A stretch of 64,000 nt of DNA from Thermoleophilia bacterium. Its GTDB lineage: Bacteria > Actinomycetota > Thermoleophilia > Miltoncostaeales > Miltoncostaeaceae. This document shows positions 19,601 through 28,644 of this stretch, one piece after another. Position 1 is the stretch's first letter. Each line of letters opens with the position of its first letter. The stretch covers positions 62,001 to 126,000 of the forward strand of contig JADGPG010000075.1 in the NCBI GenBank assembly GCA_017882545.1, in the 5' to 3' direction. A program made the translations under genes and the position numbers. The notes under the pieces were generated by a model that was not told where the DNA came from, ran no database searches, and saw only the letters and a program-made list of their open reading frames with translations.

Positions 19601-20608
19601 ATGGCACGCAATTCGATTTCCGTCTCGATCGACCGCCTTCGCGGAAGGCACCCGGATGATCCTCCGACGCGCCGGATGCCCGGTGACGAGCGCTCATGTC
19701 CACGGTGCCAAAGTCATTTCCGTGCGGACGAGATGGAGCGCAATTCCTACGTCTGCGCGGTGTGCGGGCACCACTTCGCGATGACCGCGCGCCAGCGTCT
19801 TGATCACCTCGCGGACGACGGCGCCTGGGAGGAGATCGGCGGCGATTTGCGTGCGGCCGATCCGCTGCGGTTCGTCGACCTGCAGCCCTACACCGACCGC
19901 ATCCGGGCGGCCGAGGCGAAGGGCGCCACCGAGGCGATCATTTCCGCGTCCCTGGCGATCCAGGGCCAGCCGTGCGTCGTCGCTGCGATGGACTTTGGCT
20001 TTCTCGGCGGATCGATGGGGTCGGTCGTGGGCGAGCGGTTTGCGCGCGGCGCCGAGGTTGCGGTCGCGCGCGGCGTACCGTTCATCAGCATCACCTCGTC
20101 CGGTGGTGCGCGCATGCAGGAGGGGGTGCTCGCCCTCATGCAGATGGCCAAGTCGATCGTCGCGCTCGACGAACTCGCGGCGGCGGGCCTGCCATTCATC
20201 ATGGTGCTCGCCCATCCGACGACCGGCGGCGTGTGGGCGTCGTTCGCGTCGCTTGGCGACGTGACCTACGCCGAGCCCGGGGCCCTGATCGCATTCTCGG
20301 GCCCGCGCGTGATCGAGCAGACGACCCGCGAAAAGCTCCCCGACGATTTCGGTCTGGCGGAGCGCCAGGTGGAGCATGGGCATGTCGACGCGGTGGTGGA
20401 CCGACGGGAGCTGCCGGCGCGTGTTGGACGCCTGCTGGCGATCCTCGAGCGTCCGGCGCTCGACGAGACACAGTCGTTGGCGAGCCAACTGGCCCAAAAC
20501 GGCACCGAGCGCGCGGCCCGTATGGCGCAGGCACTTCCGAGCCTGTCCCGACGGCTGCGCGGTCGCCCCGAACACGCCGCCGCCGACTCGGGCGCCGACT
20601 CAGAATGA
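19601..20608 (+). CDS. accD: Acetyl-CoA carboxylase carboxyltransferase beta subunit
   Basis: 335 residues. An N-terminal four-cysteine zinc ribbon (CPRC near 33, CAVC near 52) is followed by a crotonase-like carboxyltransferase fold with ITSSGGARMQEG and TTGGVWASFASLGDV. With AccA it transfers carboxyl from biotin to acetyl-CoA to give malonyl-CoA. GATAAT at 19585-19590 could be an internal -10. The stop overlaps accA as ATGA. The biotin carrier and carboxylase (accB, accC) are not in the window. Confidence 0.94.
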   Translation: MARNSISVSIDRLRGRHPDDPPTRRMPGDERSCPRCQSHFRADEMERNSYVCAVCGHHFAMTARQRLDHLADDGAWEEIGGDLRAADPLRFVDLQPYTDRIRAAEAKGATEAIISASLAIQGQPCVVAAMDFGFLGGSMGSVVGERFARGAEVAVARGVPFISITSSGGARMQEGVLALMQMAKSIVALDELAAAGLPFIMVLAHPTTGGVWASFASLGDVTYAEPGALIAFSGPRVIEQTTREKLPDDFGLAERQVEHGHVDAVVDRRELPARVGRLLAILERPALDETQSLASQLAQNGTERAARMAQALPSLSRRLRGRPEHAAADSGADSE

Positions 20609-21495
20609 CGGTCTCGACGGGATCCGGCGGCCGACGCGGCCGCTTCGTCCGGCGAATTGCCGGCAAGTTCCACGTGGCCGACGCTGCCTCCGGCGACATT
20701 TGGGATGCGATCCAGCTGGCCCGCCATCAAGATCGGCCCTACCCGCTGGACTACATTTCGCGGCTCATGCCGGACTTCGAGGAGATTCACGGCGATCGCA
20801 TGAAGGGTGATGACCCCGCCATCGTTGCGGGCGTCGGCCGCTACAACGGCGCACCGCTGGCGATCATCGGCCAGCAGAAGGGCCGCGATGCCCAAGACCG
20901 GGCGTACCGGAACTTCGGGATGCCGAGCCCAGAGGGATATCGCAAAGGCATGCGCCTGATGGAGATCTGCGACCGCCTGAGCATCCCGCTGGTTACCCTG
21001 ATCGACACGCCCGGCGCGTTTCCGGGCGCAGGTGCGGAGGAGCGCGGGCAGGGCGGTGCGATTGCGCACAGCATGATGATGATGCTGGGGCTGCCGGTCC
21101 CGACCGTCGCCGTGGTGATCGGCGAGGGATCCTCGGGAGGCGCGCTCGCGCTCGGGGTCGCGGATCGCGTTGTGATGCTCGAGAACGCGACATACTCGGT
21201 GATCTCGCCGGAGGGCGCCTCGGCCATCCTCTGGCGCGATGCGGGCAAGGCAAAGCTTGCTGCGGCGGCATTCAAGCCCACGGCTGCCAACTGTTACCGG
21301 TGGGGCGTCGCCGATGCCGTCGTGCCCGAGCCGGAAGGCGGGGCCCACCTCGATCATGACGAGGCGGCGCGGCTGCTGGATGGCTATCTGTCCCGCACCA
21401 TCCGGGAGCTTCAGGCCCTGCCGATCGCCGATCGCGGCCGTCAGCGGCGTGAGCGGTTCCGGCGTTTGGGCGCCGTCCGCGACGCCGGGGTCTGA
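20605..21495 (+). CDS. accA: Acetyl-CoA carboxylase carboxyltransferase alpha subunit
   Basis: 296 residues from the ATG overlapping the accD stop; the frame is open far upstream but overlaps accD there. FEEIHGDRMKGDDPAIVAG, IGQQKGRD, LIDTPGAFPGAGAEERGQ and EGSSGGALALGVAD are AccA signatures. It pairs with AccD. It is the last gene of the fab/acc operon and converges on a small minus-strand gene 13 bp away. Confidence 0.95.
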   Translation: MTVSTGSGGRRGRFVRRIAGKFHVADAASGDIWDAIQLARHQDRPYPLDYISRLMPDFEEIHGDRMKGDDPAIVAGVGRYNGAPLAIIGQQKGRDAQDRAYRNFGMPSPEGYRKGMRLMEICDRLSIPLVTLIDTPGAFPGAGAEERGQGGAIAHSMMMMLGLPVPTVAVVIGEGSSGGALALGVADRVVMLENATYSVISPEGASAILWRDAGKAKLAAAAFKPTAANCYRWGVADAVVPEPEGGAHLDHDEAARLLDGYLSRTIRELQALPIADRGRQRRERFRRLGAVRDAGV

Positions 21496-21508
21496 CCCGG
21501 CGCTGTCG

Positions 21509-21844
21509 TTAGGGGCGCGTTTCGGTCAGGCGTCGTTCCGCCGCCGCCGAGTTCCCATCGAGACGGTGGTGCGCGATCAACTCGAGGCGCAGGGCTTCGA
21601 AGACGAGCTCGCGATTGGTATCGATCTGGTTGCGCGGTGGGACGCCGAGTTCGTCAGCAAGGCGGGCGCACCATCGGCACATCTCGGCCGTCGGGCGCCG
21701 GTCGGGATCGACGCGGGCCATGTCGAGCGCGATCGCGACGACGCCACGTGCAGCGGCGCGCGGATCTGGGCCTTGGACCGCCATATCGGGGAACTCCTCG
21801 GGTGAGTGCACGACGTCGCTGACGCCGCCCATACGCCCAACCAT
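21509..21844 (-). CDS. Small hypothetical protein
   Basis: 111 residues, not recognised. The codon third positions are strongly G/C as in neighbouring genes, which argues that it is real. The centre is rich in charged, probably helical residues with a CRWC pair (AEMCRWCARLADELG near 55-68) and there is no membrane segment. It lies 21 bp downstream of the lipid kinase in the same direction and may be co-transcribed. No Shine-Dalgarno is obvious, so the start is uncertain. Confidence 0.5.
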   Translation of the reverse strand: MVGRMGGVSDVVHSPEEFPDMAVQGPDPRAAARGVVAIALDMARVDPDRRPTAEMCRWCARLADELGVPPRNQIDTNRELVFEALRLELIAHHRLDGNSAAAERRLTETRP

Positions 21845-21865
21845 CGGTTGTGCCCATCCGCTTCT

Positions 21866-22798
21866 TTAGGAGCCAGGCGCATGCACCCGGAGGCGCCCAC
21901 CGGGGGCGATCGTGATGTCGCTGACCTCGCCGAAGGGGTCTCCGTCCACCTGCACCGGGAACGGCCTGTCGGCGCTGATGCGGAGCGACGATTCCGTGGT
22001 TCCGCCGACGACCCCAGGCCCGGCCAGATGCTCGGCGTTCGTCAACCCGAGAAAGATGAGTCTCAGCACCCGCACCAGCGAACGGTTGGTGAGGCCAATC
22101 CATTCCAGGCGTCCGTCCCACGCGACGTGCGGCAGGAGGTTGAGCGGCTGCGGACCCAGATACGCGTAGGGGGACCCGCACGCCGCGATCAATGAGTGGA
22201 CGCGAATTCCGTCGGCCTCGGGGCTCAGATGGAGGGTCAGGGCCGGCCCCTGCCGGAGGGCGTGGAGGCCCGGACCGAGGCTCGCGAGCGCGAACGCCCC
22301 CTGGCGCATGCGGTGTTTGAGATCCGGGTGTCGCTCGACCCATGCAACCGTCGCTGCATCGAGGCCGATCCCGGCGTTGACGCAGAACACGGCCCGGCGG
22401 TCGCCCGAGACGATCCGCCCGATGGAGAGATTGCGCGGCGGCTGGCTGAGCGCGCTGGAAATGCGGTCGGCGGCGCGCTCGGGTTGCGCCGGCCAGCCGA
22501 GTCCTCGGGCCAGTACGTTCGTGTTCCCGCCCGGCAGCGGAATCAGGGTGACGTCGGTGTCGGCCAGTACGCTGGCCGCAATGCCGATCGTGCCGTCGCC
22601 ACCCAGGACGGCGACCGATCGGGCTCCGTCGGCGACTGCCTGGTTGACTGCGGCGCGGATGTTGTCCGCGCCGATCGGGTCGGCGACGCCGATCAGGCCG
22701 AATGGCGCCAACTCCCGAGCGATTCGGGCCTGGAGCGGTCGTGTCGTCCGGGTCGCGGCCGGATTGACCACGAGGACGACCCGGTGGTTGGTGGTCAT
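21866..22798 (-). CDS. Diacylglycerol/lipid kinase family protein
   Basis: 310 residues. VVLVVNPAATRTT at the N-terminus, the nucleotide-binding VLGGDGTIGIAAS near 64-76 and PLPGGNTNVLARGLGWP near 89-105 are the DAGK catalytic-domain motifs. The C-terminal lobe ends with VQVDGDPFGEVSDITIAPGG, typical of YegS/DgkB-like kinases. It would phosphorylate a lipid alcohol with ATP. I chose the ATG at 22798 because it overlaps the hydrolase stop (ATGA); the frame is open further upstream without kinase character. Confidence 0.87.
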   Translation of the reverse strand: MTTNHRVVLVVNPAATRTTRPLQARIARELAPFGLIGVADPIGADNIRAAVNQAVADGARSVAVLGGDGTIGIAASVLADTDVTLIPLPGGNTNVLARGLGWPAQPERAADRISSALSQPPRNLSIGRIVSGDRRAVFCVNAGIGLDAATVAWVERHPDLKHRMRQGAFALASLGPGLHALRQGPALTLHLSPEADGIRVHSLIAACGSPYAYLGPQPLNLLPHVAWDGRLEWIGLTNRSLVRVLRLIFLGLTNAEHLAGPGVVGGTTESSLRISADRPFPVQVDGDPFGEVSDITIAPGGRLRVHAPGS

Positions 22799-23487
22799 CG
22801 CTCGCCCACGGTCAGCTCGAGGCGTGCCAAGAAGGCGGCGACGAGCAGTTCGACCGTCCGCGGTGCATCCGCCTGGACGAGGTGGCGTGCGCCGTTGATC
22901 ACCACCATGTGGCTTCCCGCCAGGGCCGCCGCCAGCCGGGCGGCGTCGTCGAGCGGCGCCCACAGGTCGCCGTCACCGACGACGACGAGCACCGGGCAGG
23001 TGATCGCGCCGACAAGGGGGGCGAGATCGAGTGCACCCACGAGCTCCAGGTCAGCTGCCAGCGTTGCCGGGCCGACGATCTGCATGGCCAGCGCGAGCGA
23101 CCGGCCGAAGTCACCGTCGGGCTCGCCCATACTGCCGGCGAGCAGCGCCGTGATCGCCGCATCCGGGTCGATCGGGACGTCGAGGGTGCGCAGCCGGGTG
23201 GCACACCCGATCGCCACGACGCCCTCCGTCACGTCGGGATAGCGCGCCGCGATCATGAGCGCCAACAGACCGCCGAGCCCCTGGCCGATCAGCACCCTCG
23301 GGCCCTCGAGCTCCGCCAGCGCGCGGGCGGTCCATTCCGCGAGCCGGTCCGGATCAGTGATCGGAGCACCGGCCGGATGCCCCGGGAGTCCGACCACGGC
23401 TCCTCCATCAAAGTGCTCGGGGACGGACCCCCAGCTCGAGGGGCCGGCGATCGCGCCGTGCAGGAAGATCGGCCGAGGGGCGTTCAT
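22795..23487 (-). CDS. Alpha/beta-hydrolase-fold protein lacking the nucleophile
   Basis: 230 residues. The fold is recognisable: FLHGAIAGPSSWG near the N-terminus, a nucleophile-elbow segment VLIGQGLGGLLAL near 70-82, the acid region VVVGDGDLWAPL near 174-185 and the histidine region GARHLVQADAP near 203-213. The elbow reads GQGLG instead of GxSxG, so the usual Ser is Gly (codon GGG). It may be a non-enzymatic member or use another residue. ATG at 23487; the stop overlaps the lipid kinase ATG, so both are coupled. Confidence 0.8.
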   Translation of the reverse strand: MNAPRPIFLHGAIAGPSSWGSVPEHFDGGAVVGLPGHPAGAPITDPDRLAEWTARALAELEGPRVLIGQGLGGLLALMIAARYPDVTEGVVAIGCATRLRTLDVPIDPDAAITALLAGSMGEPDGDFGRSLALAMQIVGPATLAADLELVGALDLAPLVGAITCPVLVVVGDGDLWAPLDDAARLAAALAGSHMVVINGARHLVQADAPRTVELLVAAFLARLELTVGER

Positions 23488-23599
23488 CGCAGAGAGATGC
23501 CTTGGGTGAGATGTCGGACGGCGCCGGTGTCCCGTGAGGCCCGGCGGTTGCGCAGTCCGTGCCGCGGATGTTATCGGGGGTCGGGACGCGGGCCTTTGG

Positions 23600-23605
23600 T
23601 ACGAT
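23600..23605 (+). promoter_or_regulatory. Candidate -10 box (TACGAT) just before the HAD phosphatase gene
   Basis: TACGAT lies 9 nt before the GTG at 23615, with no Shine-Dalgarno between them; a leaderless or nearly leaderless mRNA is possible. No confident -35. Confidence 0.35.
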
Positions 23606-23614
23606 CCGGCATCC

Positions 23615-24277
23615 GTGAGGCGCTTCCTAATTGCCATCGACTTCGACGGCACGATCACGCAGCACGACACGCTGCATCTCATCGTCGATCGCTATGGCGA
23701 CCGATCGGTCTGGGATCGCCTGACCCCAGACGTCATGGCGGGTCGGGTAAGCGTCGAGGAGGCCATGCAGGCCGAGTTCGCAACCGTTCGTGCCACACCT
23801 GGCCAGGTACTGGACTTGGTGCGCGCTGAGGCCGGCATTCGCGACGGGTTCGTATCGTTCGTCGAGTGGGCGAGGGGTGCGGGCCACGAGGTGCACGTGC
23901 TCTCCAACGGATTCCGGACGGTCATCGAGGACACTTTGTCCCGGGCCGGGCTCGGCGACCTCGCGTTTTGCTCCCACGACGCCGAGTTCTCGGAGGACGG
24001 GACGCGTCTGATCTGGGCGGACCGCGGTGAGCGCTGCGAGCTCTGCAACCGGCCGTGCAAGCGGTTCGATCTCGCGGGGCTCCACACGGGCCTTCCGGTC
24101 GCCTATATCGGCGATGGTGTGTCTGACCGCTGCGTGTGCGGAGCCGCGGACGTCGTGTTCGCCCGTGCGGAGCTCGCCGATTGGCTGCAGGACGCGGGAC
24201 GTCGCTTCATCGCGTTTGAGAGCTTCGACCACGTGCGTGACGCGTTGACCCGGATCGCCGAGGTGGCGGCCAGATGA
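23615..24277 (+). CDS. HAD-superfamily phosphatase (MtnX/SerB-like)
   Basis: 220 residues from the GTG at 23615. HAD motif I DFDGTIT at about 8-14, motif II LSNGFRT near 97, and motif IV GDGVSDRC near 166. A cysteine cluster (CELCNRPCKRFD) lies between motifs II and IV, as in 2-hydroxy-3-keto-5-methylthiopentenyl-1-phosphate phosphatase-like proteins of the PSPase subfamily. The substrate is uncertain: no other methionine-salvage gene is nearby. The stop overlaps the ileS ATG, so expression is coupled to a tRNA synthetase. Confidence 0.82.
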   Translation: MRRFLIAIDFDGTITQHDTLHLIVDRYGDRSVWDRLTPDVMAGRVSVEEAMQAEFATVRATPGQVLDLVRAEAGIRDGFVSFVEWARGAGHEVHVLSNGFRTVIEDTLSRAGLGDLAFCSHDAEFSEDGTRLIWADRGERCELCNRPCKRFDLAGLHTGLPVAYIGDGVSDRCVCGAADVVFARAELADWLQDAGRRFIAFESFDHVRDALTRIAEVAAR

Positions 24278-27200
24278 CATCGCAGCACGCGACCGGCGGT
24301 TGGCGGATTCCCGGATCCAGCGCGCAGTGGCGCGAGATGGAGGAGCGGGTGCTCGCCTTCTGGCGGGAGGAGCGGATCTTTGCCCGAAGTGTTGCCGAGC
24401 GACGCCACGGGGAGCCGTACGTGTTCTATGAGGGGCCGCCGACCGCCAACGGGCGTCCGGGATCCCACCACGTCTTGTCGCGGGTCTTCAAGGATGTCTT
24501 TCCGCGATTCCACACGATGCGCGGACGGTACGTCGAGCGTCGCGGCGGATGGGACTGCCACGGCCTGCCGGTCGAGCTCGAGGTCGAAAAGCGGCTTGGC
24601 ATTTCGGGCAAGCCCGACATCGAGGCCTACGGGATCGCCGAGTTCAACCAGCAGTGTCGCGAGTCGGTGCTGACCTACCTCGACGAGTGGGAGCGGCTGA
24701 CCGAACGCATCGGGTTCTGGATCGATACGGAGCGGGCCTACCGCACGATGGACACCCCGTTTATCGAGAGCGTCTGGTGGAGCCTCGCCGAGCTCAATGC
24801 CCGTGGCCTAATCTATGAGAGCGACAAGGTCGTCCCGTACTGCCCGCGCTGCGGCACCGCGCTGTCGAGCCACGAAGTCGCCCTCGGCTACAAGGATGTT
24901 GAGGATCCGTCGGTGTATGTGCGCTTCCCTCTGGTCGACCGTCCGGGAACCTCACTGCTGGTCTGGACCACGACCCCGTGGACGCTGCCGGCCAATCAGG
25001 CCGTCGCGGTCAATCCGGCGGTGACCTACGCCGTGGTCGAGGATCGTGGTGAGCGGCTGGTCGTCGCCGAGCCGTTGGTGACCAAGGTGTTCGGTGAGGG
25101 CGCGGCCGTCGTCGAGCGGATCTCTGCCGCCAACCTCGTCGATGCCGCCTACGCGCCACCGTTCGACGACATCCCGGGTGCGCATCGGGTCCTACCCGCC
25201 GAGTTCGTGACAACCGACGACGGCACGGGGATCGTCCACATCGCTCCGGCCTTTGGCGAAGACGACATGGGCGTCGCCCGTGCCCACGGCCTGGATGCGC
25301 CGAACCCCGTCGACCGTCAGGGGCGGTTCACCGCCGCCGTGCCGTTGGTCGAGGGCATCTTCGCCAAGGACGCCGACCGAGCGTTGATCGACGACCTGGA
25401 TTCCCGCGGCCGGCTGGTGCGCGAAGAGCCGTACACCCACGCATATCCGCATTGCTGGCGATGCCAGACCCCGCTGCTCTACTACGCGAAGCCGTCCTGG
25501 TACATCCGCACCACTGACGTGCGCAACCGCATGCTCGAGCTCAACTCCGGGATTGGCTGGCACCCCGATCGGGTCCGCGACGGTCGGTTCGGGAAGTGGC
25601 TGGAGGGCAACGTCGACTGGGCGATCTCCCGGGAGCGGTACTGGGGCACTCCGCTGCCCTTCTGGCGTTGCGGCGACTGTGACCACGTCGAGGTCGTAGG
25701 GTCGTTCGCACGCCTCGGCGAGTTGGCGACGACGCCGATCGACGCCGATCTGGACCCTCACCGGCCATACGTGGACGACATCGCAATCGCGTGCCCGCGC
25801 TGCGGTGGCACGGCCCACCGCGTGCCCGAGGTGCTCGACGTCTGGTACGACAGCGGTGCGATGCCCTTCGCCCAACAGCATCATCCGTTCGACACGGGGG
25901 GCTCGCTGGACGGGATCTTCCCGGCCGATTTCATCTGTGAAGCGATCGACCAGACCCGCGGATGGTTCTATTCACTGCTGGCCGAATCGACGCTCCTGTT
26001 CGACCAGGCGGCGTACCGCAACGTCATCTGCCTCGGGCTGATCCTGGACGGCCAGGGCCAAAAGATGAGCAAGAGCAAGGGCAACGTCGTCGAGCCATGG
26101 AGCGTGCTCGACCGCCAGGGCGCGGATCCGTTCCGCTGGTACCTGCTGACGGCGCAAAGCCCGTGGGATTCGTTCCGTTTCAGCCTTGATGCCGTCGACG
26201 AGTCGATGCGATTCCTGCTGACCCTCTGGAACACCTACGTCTTCCTGGTGACCTACGCGGCCCTGCCGGACGGCTGGACGCCGGGTGGCGTCGATCCCGC
26301 CGCCGCGGACCGCCCGTTGCTCGACCGATGGATCCTGTCGCGCTGCGATCGGGTGACCGCCGGCGTGACCGGGTGTCTCGAGGCGTACGACGCCACCGGG
26401 GCGGGCCGGCTGCTGGAGACGTTCGTCGACGATCTGTCGAATTGGTACGTCCGGGTCTCGCGCGCCCGCTTCTGGGGCGGCCGTCAGGGTGACTCCGTGG
26501 CCGACGCCGATCACCACGCGGCGTTCGCAACGCTCCATGAGTGCTTGGTGCGCGTCGCCCACCTGATCGCGCCGTTCTGCCCGTTTGTGGCCGATGAGCT
26601 CTACGGCAACCTGGTGGCCGCACACGATTCCGCCGCACCGCCAAGCGTGCACATGGCGCGCTGGCCGACGTCGGCCGGGCGCGAGGACGACGCGCTCGAC
26701 GACGCCGTCGGTGCCGCACGCGTGGCGGTGTCGCTGGGCCGCGGTGCCCGGGCCGAGGCCAAAATCAAGATTCGGCAGCCGCTCGGCCAGGCGGTCATCG
26801 CCTGCCCCCCGGCCACCGCGACCGCGCTCGCCAGCCTGCAGGAATTGATTGCCCGGGAGCTCAACGTCCACGAGGTGCGGTTCGTCACGGACCCTGGGGA
26901 GCTCGTCGCGGTGACGATCAAACCGAACTACCGGACGCTGGGGCCTCGGTTCGGCAAGCAGATGCCGGCGCTCGCGGCCGCCGTTTCCGAGCTACAGGGC
27001 GCCGACACCGCCAGAAGGCTCGAGGCGTCCGAGCCGGTCGCCGTCGCGTTCGGGGGCGCAGATCACGAGATGGGCCCCGATGATCTCCTGATCACGGCCC
27101 GTCCCACCGAAGGCTACGCAGTCGGCCAGGACGCCGGGATGGCTGTCGGTTTGGCGACGGACATCTCCGCAGGGCTGCGCATGGAAGGGCTCGCGCGCGA

Positions 27201-27459
27201 GCTGGTCCATGCCGTGCAGAATGCACGGCGTGCGGCCGGGCTTCGCGTGGAAGATCGGATCTTCCTCCACCTGGACGGATCCGGGCCGGTCCGGGAGGCC
27301 ATCGACGCCTTCGGTACGTCGATCGGCGCGGACACCCTCGCCGATCGGATCACCACCGGGCACGGCGCGCCGATCGCCGGGATCTATCGTGAGGAGCTCG
27401 TCCTCGACGGCGAGCCCGTCGCGATCCGCATCGACCGCGCCGCCCCCGAGGGGTCCTAG
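24274..27459 (+). CDS. ileS: Isoleucyl-tRNA synthetase, type 2 (IleRS2) with GSHH in place of HIGH
   Basis: 1061 residues. Class I synthetase charging tRNA-Ile with editing of Val. WDCHGLPVELEVEKRLG, the zinc-type CPRC sites, the CP1 editing domain and a long type 2 C-terminal region are present; KMSKS is canonical at 597-601. The HxGH signature is replaced by G63-S64-H65-H66 (PTANGRPGSHHVLSR). Such swapped GxHH motifs are known in some bacterial IleRS2 enzymes and are associated with very high mupirocin resistance. ATGA overlap with the upstream HAD gene; convergent with a small gene whose stop it overlaps. Confidence 0.96.
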   Translation: MTSQHATGGWRIPGSSAQWREMEERVLAFWREERIFARSVAERRHGEPYVFYEGPPTANGRPGSHHVLSRVFKDVFPRFHTMRGRYVERRGGWDCHGLPVELEVEKRLGISGKPDIEAYGIAEFNQQCRESVLTYLDEWERLTERIGFWIDTERAYRTMDTPFIESVWWSLAELNARGLIYESDKVVPYCPRCGTALSSHEVALGYKDVEDPSVYVRFPLVDRPGTSLLVWTTTPWTLPANQAVAVNPAVTYAVVEDRGERLVVAEPLVTKVFGEGAAVVERISAANLVDAAYAPPFDDIPGAHRVLPAEFVTTDDGTGIVHIAPAFGEDDMGVARAHGLDAPNPVDRQGRFTAAVPLVEGIFAKDADRALIDDLDSRGRLVREEPYTHAYPHCWRCQTPLLYYAKPSWYIRTTDVRNRMLELNSGIGWHPDRVRDGRFGKWLEGNVDWAISRERYWGTPLPFWRCGDCDHVEVVGSFARLGELATTPIDADLDPHRPYVDDIAIACPRCGGTAHRVPEVLDVWYDSGAMPFAQQHHPFDTGGSLDGIFPADFICEAIDQTRGWFYSLLAESTLLFDQAAYRNVICLGLILDGQGQKMSKSKGNVVEPWSVLDRQGADPFRWYLLTAQSPWDSFRFSLDAVDESMRFLLTLWNTYVFLVTYAALPDGWTPGGVDPAAADRPLLDRWILSRCDRVTAGVTGCLEAYDATGAGRLLETFVDDLSNWYVRVSRARFWGGRQGDSVADADHHAAFATLHECLVRVAHLIAPFCPFVADELYGNLVAAHDSAAPPSVHMARWPTSAGREDDALDDAVGAARVAVSLGRGARAEAKIKIRQPLGQAVIACPPATATALASLQELIARELNVHEVRFVTDPGELVAVTIKPNYRTLGPRFGKQMPALAAAVSELQGADTARRLEASEPVAVAFGGADHEMGPDDLLITARPTEGYAVGQDAGMAVGLATDISAGLRMEGLARELVHAVQNARRAAGLRVEDRIFLHLDGSGPVREAIDAFGTSIGADTLADRITTGHGAPIAGIYREELVLDGEPVAIRIDRAAPEGS

Positions 27460-27704
27460 CCGCGGCCACCCCGGAGCTGGGTGAAGTCCTCGTCGCCCCG
27501 GAGCCGGCTCCAGACGCGCTCGGGGTCGAGGCCGAACTTGACGATCAGCTCAGGCAGCCGCACAACGTCGGAGGTCTCGCTGAGTCGCAGACCGACGATC
27601 TTGCCGTCGCCGGTGACGAGCGTCACGCCAGGCTCGTCGTCGACGTTCTCGACGGCAATCTTGGCGAACGGCTGGACTGAGCTCACGGAGAGGTACAGCG
27701 GCAT
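27456..27704 (-). CDS. Small hypothetical protein
   Basis: 82 residues, not recognised. Sequence is plausible as a compact beta-rich domain (PGVTLVTGDGKIVGLRLSE) followed by a helical end and a glycine/arginine tail; no membrane segment or cysteine. It resembles DUF2283-type small proteins only loosely. It lies downstream of otsB on the same strand with a 114-bp gap, and its stop overlaps the ileS stop (CTAG), forming a convergent pair. Confidence 0.55.
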   Translation of the reverse strand: MPLYLSVSSVQPFAKIAVENVDDEPGVTLVTGDGKIVGLRLSETSDVVRLPELIVKFGLDPERVWSRLRGDEDFTQLRGGRG

Positions 27705-27818
27705 GTCTCGATGCTCCCGGACGATGACACGCGGCAGTGGCTGAGACGTGTCCCGCCGCGCCGCGACAACGATCGGGATCCTAGTCGGTTTCCACGATCT
27801 CGCGGGGACAGGCGAGGA

Positions 27819-28643
27819 TCATCGGGCCTCGTGGGTGGCCAGGCGTGCGACGAGCACGCGGAGCAGCTCCAACACCTCGACCGGACCCTGTACGACGGCA
27901 TCGCCGGCCGCGATGACCTCGTCTGGCGATTCCGGGCTCGCGACGGCCACCGCGATCGCGTGGTCCAGCTCACCGGCCCTCCGCATCGCGTGGAGCGCAG
28001 TCCATGCGTCCACGTCGGTGCGGTCGTCGCCGACGTACGCCGCTCCCCGCCATCGGGGCGCCGACAGTACTTCGCGGACTGCGGTGCCCTTGTTGATCGC
28101 CACGGGGGGGCGGACCTCCATCACCATCCGCCCCCAGGTCACCACGAGCCCGCGTCGGTCGGCCTGGGGCGCCAGCCGGTCGCGCAGCAACAGCTCCGCG
28201 CCACGCGGATCCACGGCGGTCCGCCAGTGGACCGACAACGTGACCCCTTTGGGTTCGACGTGGACGCCCGGCTCGACCTGGACCTCGGTGCGCCACGACT
28301 CGACCAGTTCAGTGATCGCCGGCAGCCAGCGTCTCGCCTCGGCCGCGATGCGGATGTCGCCATCCGGCCCCTGCATCTCGAATCCGTGGTTGCCCACGTA
28401 CGTGCAGCCGGGAATGTCGACGATGCGGAGCAGGTCCGCGAGTCCGCGCCCGCTGACGAACCCGACAAGGCCTAGGCGATCGCGGAGCGCGATCAGTGCG
28501 TCACGGGCGCCGTCGATGACAGCGGCGTCTTGGGGCCGGGCCACAATAGGCGCGAGCGTTCCGTCGAGATCCACCAAGAGTGCCGACGCGGACGGGTCCA
28601 CGACCAGTGGCGCACACGCGAGGGCAGCGGAGGAGACAGACAC
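27819..28643 (-). CDS. otsB: Trehalose-6-phosphate phosphatase
   Basis: About 274 residues from the GTG at 28643; GTG at 28601 is an alternative and no good ribosome site decides it. HAD motif DLDGTLAPI near 26-34, then VSGR, YVGNHGFEMQGPDG, INKGTAVREVL and YVGDDRTDVDAW, all family markers. It hydrolyses trehalose-6-phosphate to trehalose. No otsA is in the window, so the synthase is elsewhere or the substrate is a related sugar phosphate. It is divergent from the tauE-like pair, with starts only about 2 bp apart. Confidence 0.87.
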   Translation of the reverse strand: MSVSSAALACAPLVVDPSASALLVDLDGTLAPIVARPQDAAVIDGARDALIALRDRLGLVGFVSGRGLADLLRIVDIPGCTYVGNHGFEMQGPDGDIRIAAEARRWLPAITELVESWRTEVQVEPGVHVEPKGVTLSVHWRTAVDPRGAELLLRDRLAPQADRRGLVVTWGRMVMEVRPPVAINKGTAVREVLSAPRWRGAAYVGDDRTDVDAWTALHAMRRAGELDHAIAVAVASPESPDEVIAAGDAVVQGPVEVLELLRVLVARLATHEAR

Positions 28644-28644
28644 C

